Positions 61,532-64,000 of a stretch of DNA of 64,000 nucleotides are shown piece after piece. This DNA comes from Salaquimonas sp041736675 (GTDB taxonomy: Bacteria > Pseudomonadota > Alphaproteobacteria > Rhizobiales > Rhizobiaceae). The notes under the pieces are model-generated. The model worked only from the letters and a program-made list of their open reading frames with translations. It was not told the origin of the DNA and ran no database searches. Position 1 is the first letter of the stretch. Every line of letters starts with the position of its first letter. The position numbers and the translations under genes are program-made. The DNA is taken from the NCBI GenBank assembly GCA_041736675.1, contig JBGSTD010000057.1, positions 8,125-72,124 on the forward strand, read 5' to 3'.

Positions 61532-61942
61532 CTAATTGCCTGAGCAAGCCTTGCAGATACCGCGCATTTCGACAACTGTTTTGCGCGGGCTGAACGAATG
61601 ACAATCTGCCAATTCGTGCAATACCGTGTTGAGCCTGTCATCGGCTATTTCCAGCACATTCTCGCAATCATCACAAATTTCAAATGCGGCGACTTCCCGT
61701 GAACTGCATTTGGGATGACTGCAGGCAATAAAGGCATTGAGGCTTTCCAATTTGTGAACCATCCCAAGTTCAACAAGCTTTTCAAGGGCACGATATACCT
61801 GCAACGGAGCCCGCATCCCGTCTTCACGAACCTGATCGAGGATTGCATAAGCGCTCATCGGCGTATTGGCAAAACCAAGCGCCTTGTAGACGAGGTCCTG
61901 ATTGCGGGTCAAAGTGTCGGATTTGTGAACATGATCAGCCAC
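61532..61942 (-). CDS. zur: Zinc uptake regulator Zur (Fur family)
   Basis: Fur-family repressor of 136 residues. The winged helix is in the N-terminal half (NTPMSAYAILDQVREDGMRAPLQVYRALEKLVELGMV, positions about 27-62), with metal sites in ACSHPKCSS, the CDDC pair near residue 90 and the C-terminal GICKAC. Its place directly after znuB in the znuC-znuB-zur run marks it as Zur rather than Fur or Irr. The start is GTG at 61942 with AGGAGA upstream, 9 bp after the znuB stop. Confidence 0.95.
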   Translation of the reverse strand: MADHVHKSDTLTRNQDLVYKALGFANTPMSAYAILDQVREDGMRAPLQVYRALEKLVELGMVHKLESLNAFIACSHPKCSSREVAAFEICDDCENVLEIADDRLNTVLHELADCHSFSPRKTVVEMRGICKACSGN

Positions 61943-61951
61943 AACGGTCTC

Positions 61952-62764
61952 CTAGTCTTCGTTATTGATTGCGGATTTTACAATTCCGCTACCAACAAAA
62001 CAAAGAAAAAATATTAGTGCCGAGGCCACAACGATACTTGGACCCGACGGCGTATCCCAACGCAGTGAGCTGAACAGACCGGCAAATACGGCAACGACCC
62101 CCAGCACAGCAGCATAGACAGCCATCTGTTCTGGCGACTTTGCAAAATGTCTCGCACTGGCTGCCGGTATGATCAACAGCGCTGTAATCAGCAACGCTCC
62201 CACCAGCTTCATGGATATGGCAATCACCGCAGCAAGCAGCAGCATGAAAGCCAGATTGGTTCTACCGGTATTGATGCCTTCAGCCAATGCCATGTCATTG
62301 TTTACAGTGGCAGCAAACAGGCCGTGCCAGATATAGGCAAGGCAACCAAGAACAAGGATGCCCCCTGTCAACATGACTGCAATATCGGTTTTTGACACAG
62401 AAAGGATGTCCCCAAACAATAACCCCATCAGGTCGACACGCGTCCAAGTTACGAAAGCCAGTGCAACAAGGCCAAAGGCTAGAGCAGAATGCGACAGCAG
62501 TCCAAGCAGGGCATCCGAGGAGAGATCTCCCCGCCTTTGCAATGCAAGAAGCAGCAGTGAAACAAGACCCGAAATGGCGAATACGGCAAGGGTGATATTG
62601 ATCTGCAACAAAAGCGCCATTGCAACGCCAAGCAGCGCTGCATGTGAAAGTGTGTCGCCAAAATAGGCCATTCTCCGCCAGACCACAAAGCAGCCCAATG
62701 GCCCGGCAACCGCAGCGATTCCGATACCGGCGATAAGCGCCCTGATAAAAAAATCATCCAGCAT
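61952..62764 (-). CDS. znuB: Zinc ABC transporter permease
   Basis: Membrane subunit of the ZnuABC importer, 270 residues with eight or nine hydrophobic helices. Family motifs: VWRRMAYFGDTLSHAALLGVAM near residue 30 and LVGALLITALLIIPAASARHFAKSPEQM near 190. The ATG overlaps the znuC stop by one base (TAATG), showing coupling. Upstream of zur. Confidence 0.96.
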   Translation of the reverse strand: MLDDFFIRALIAGIGIAAVAGPLGCFVVWRRMAYFGDTLSHAALLGVAMALLLQINITLAVFAISGLVSLLLLALQRRGDLSSDALLGLLSHSALAFGLVALAFVTWTRVDLMGLLFGDILSVSKTDIAVMLTGGILVLGCLAYIWHGLFAATVNNDMALAEGINTGRTNLAFMLLLAAVIAISMKLVGALLITALLIIPAASARHFAKSPEQMAVYAAVLGVVAVFAGLFSSLRWDTPSGPSIVVASALIFFLCFVGSGIVKSAINNED

Positions 62765-63627
62765 TAGAATTGCCCTCCGGCATTTTTATCCTCGTGAGAA
62801 GAATGGTCATGATGTTGATCGCCATTTTCATGTTGACCATGTTTGTGATGACCATCTTCATTATGGCAGTGATCAGTCAGACTGCCATCGGCATGGCGAA
62901 CCCTGCCATCCGGAAGATGGGTGTGATCATGATCGTGTCTGTATATGGCAAACGAGGCTGCCGCCCTGGCTCCAAACAATCGCTTGTATTCCGGGCTTTC
63001 AGAAACAGCCACCGGTGTTCCAGAACAGCACACATGACCGTTGAAGCAGATCACACGATCGGTTGCCGCCATCACGACATGCAGGTCGTGAGACACCAGC
63101 AAAATGCCACAACCTATCTCGTCCCGTATTCTCCCGATCAATTCATAAAGTGCAATTTCACCTGTAAAATCAACGCCTTGAACAGGTTCATCCAACAAAA
63201 GCAATTCAGGTTTGCCAACGATTGCCCGCGCCAGGAGAACACGTTGCAACTCGCCGCCGGACAAGGTGCGAACACTGCTCTTCAGCAAATGCAGGGATTG
63301 GGTGGCTTCGAGCGCCTCCTTGATTTCTATTGTGCCATGACGTTGCGTCAAACTCATGAAGCGCTCGACTGTTAAAGGCAAAGACCAATCAATGGTGATT
63401 TTTTGTGGCACATACCCGACCGTGAGGCCATTCTTGCGCATCGCAGCCCCCTCGTCCGGCTGCGCCAGAGCGAGAACCAGTTTGGTTGTGGTGGATTTCC
63501 CCGACCCATTGGGTCCGATCAGGGTAACAATCTCGCGCGGATACACTTCGAGATCAACCCCGCGGACCAGCCAGCGCCCGTCGCGCCTCAGCCCTGCACC
63601 TTTCAATCGGACAAGTGGACTGGCCAT
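62764..63627 (-). CDS. znuC: Zinc ABC transporter ATP-binding protein with histidine-rich tail
   Basis: ATPase of the zinc importer. Walker A GPNGSGKSTTTKL, signature LSGGELQRVLLARAIVG, Walker B LLLLDEPVQGVD and switch histidine LLVSHDLHVVM are all present. The last 60 residues are His/Asp rich (HDHDHTHLPDGRVRH, GHHKHGQHENGDQHHDH), typical for alphaproteobacterial ZnuC and probably a zinc buffer. I took the ATG at 63627 (MASPLVRLKG); the frame is open to a TTG at 63672. Divergent from znuA across a Zur-box-like site. Confidence 0.95.
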   Translation of the reverse strand: MASPLVRLKGAGLRRDGRWLVRGVDLEVYPREIVTLIGPNGSGKSTTTKLVLALAQPDEGAAMRKNGLTVGYVPQKITIDWSLPLTVERFMSLTQRHGTIEIKEALEATQSLHLLKSSVRTLSGGELQRVLLARAIVGKPELLLLDEPVQGVDFTGEIALYELIGRIRDEIGCGILLVSHDLHVVMAATDRVICFNGHVCCSGTPVAVSESPEYKRLFGARAAASFAIYRHDHDHTHLPDGRVRHADGSLTDHCHNEDGHHKHGQHENGDQHHDHSSHEDKNAGGQF

Positions 63628-63732
63628 GGCATGATCTATTTCGGTTAATTTGCGGGGGTTTGCGATATTCAATTTCGAATTTTCCCAATTCTATGTGCGA
63701 AGAACAGTTGACGTACAAATCAACATCTCTTA

Positions 63733-63749
63733 ATGTTATATCATTACAT
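63733..63749. promoter_or_regulatory. Zur box between znuC and znuA
   Basis: ATGTTATATCATTACAT is an imperfect palindrome; its left half matches the alphaproteobacterial Zur consensus (ATGTTATA-ATAACAT type), the right half with one or two changes. It lies in the divergent znuCB-zur / znuA promoter region, 58 bp before the znuA start. Confidence 0.7.
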
Positions 63750-63806
63750 TACGACGATCAATCCCTAGTCAAAAATTCCTGATGTTTGAAGAATGGAGAA
63801 ATACCA

Positions 63807-64000
63807 ATGACAATGCAATGTTTTGATCAACGTTTCAGGGGATACAATGTTGCATCTGCACTTCATTCGACCCGCCTGCAAGCGATGGTATTTACAGCAA
63901 CACTTCTATTGACGACAGTAATGGGTTCATGCGCGCAGGCTGCGCCCAAAGTTGTGACTTCCATCGCCCCAGTCCACTCTATCACCGCGTCAATCATGGA
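63807..64000 (+). CDS. znuA: Zinc ABC transporter substrate-binding protein (cut by the window end)
   Basis: Only the first 64 codons are in the window, so the gene is partial at its 3' end. It starts MTMQCFDQRF at 63807, with GGAG 9 bp upstream. A long n-region is followed by a hydrophobic signal segment (MVFTATLLLTTVMGS) ending at about CAQAA, and then the mature start PKVVTSIAPVHSITASIM, which is characteristic of ZnuA, including the His expected in the zinc site. It is divergent from znuC across the Zur-box-like site. Confidence 0.92.
   Translation, partial: MTMQCFDQRFRGYNVASALHSTRLQAMVFTATLLLTTVMGSCAQAAPKVVTSIAPVHSITASIM

Noticed and set aside
1..64000. tRNA or rRNA genes
   Set aside because: No T-loop/acceptor pattern of a tRNA or conserved rRNA segment was noticed on either strand; a covariance-model scan would be decisive.

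Overview
This window looks like a chromosomal segment of an alphaproteobacterium of the order Hyphomicrobiales (Rhizobiales), probably marine or host-associated. The evidence is the gene content: DUF459/MltB pair, BBP2-type barrel protein, rhizobial-type carnitine operon, Zur/ZnuABC with an alphaproteobacterial Zur box, three-domain pyruvate carboxylase and two TRAP transporters. The GC content is moderate by eye (not computed). The genus cannot be fixed. No rRNA, tRNA, CRISPR array, insertion sequence or prophage was seen. Coding density is high, and the only long gene-free stretch is about 930 bp upstream of gltB.

Layout. Positions 1-9.2 kb hold a truncated monoacylglycerol-lipase-like hydrolase, threonine aldolase and the gltBD glutamate synthase operon, which ends in a strong terminator. 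Positions 9.2-19.6 kb are an envelope block: DUF459 protein, MltB-type transglycosylase, GalE, GalU, a beta-barrel outer-membrane protein, arabinose-5-phosphate isomerase and the NfeD/SPFH pair, followed by ferrochelatase. Positions 19.8-24.7 kb encode a TRAP transporter with an oversized small permease and a large permease carrying an extra soluble helical domain of about 330 residues. Positions 25-29.9 kb are a tight five-gene leftward run, COG0523 GTPase - WD40 protein - LysR - DUF1007 - NicO, which looks like a metal-handling operon. Positions 30-34.9 kb hold a creatininase-family protein with 8-oxoguanine deaminase, divergent from a MarR regulator, then a LacI regulator with a perfect palindrome in its leader, and a GNAT acetyltransferase. 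Positions 35-38.8 kb hold an aminotransferase, KDPG aldolase, a muramidase, AroQ and free-methionine-sulfoxide reductase.

At 38.8-39.8 kb a single abortive-infection gene sits between two 30-bp hairpin repeats in inverted orientation that are 28/30 identical. This is the best candidate for a mobile or recently acquired defence cassette. Positions 39.9-47.5 kb are a six-gene operon that can be read as a full gamma-butyrobetaine/carnitine to glycine betaine route (NDP-forming CoA ligase, acyl-CoA dehydrogenase, CaiD-type hydratase, carnitine dehydrogenase-thioesterase fusion, BKACE), ending with a glycerate 2-kinase and divergent from a GlxA/CdhR-type regulator. Positions 48.5-53.2 kb hold a second TRAP transporter run together with a TSUP protein and a bile-acid-symporter-like carrier. 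Next to it lie a DadA-type D-amino-acid dehydrogenase and a divergent Asp/Glu racemase-family protein, which suggests uptake and turnover of a D-amino acid or related compound.

Positions 55.3-58.8 kb encode pyruvate carboxylase. Positions 58.9-61.4 kb pair a DegT-family aminotransferase with a histidinol-dehydrogenase paralogue, probably not for histidine synthesis. Positions 61.5-64 kb are the zinc regulon: zur, znuB and znuC leftward, and znuA rightward and cut by the window end, around a shared Zur-box-like site.

Functions are assigned from recognisable motifs and gene order. Substrates of the transporters, the roles of the HisD/DegT pair and the COG0523 operon, and all operator calls are inferences.
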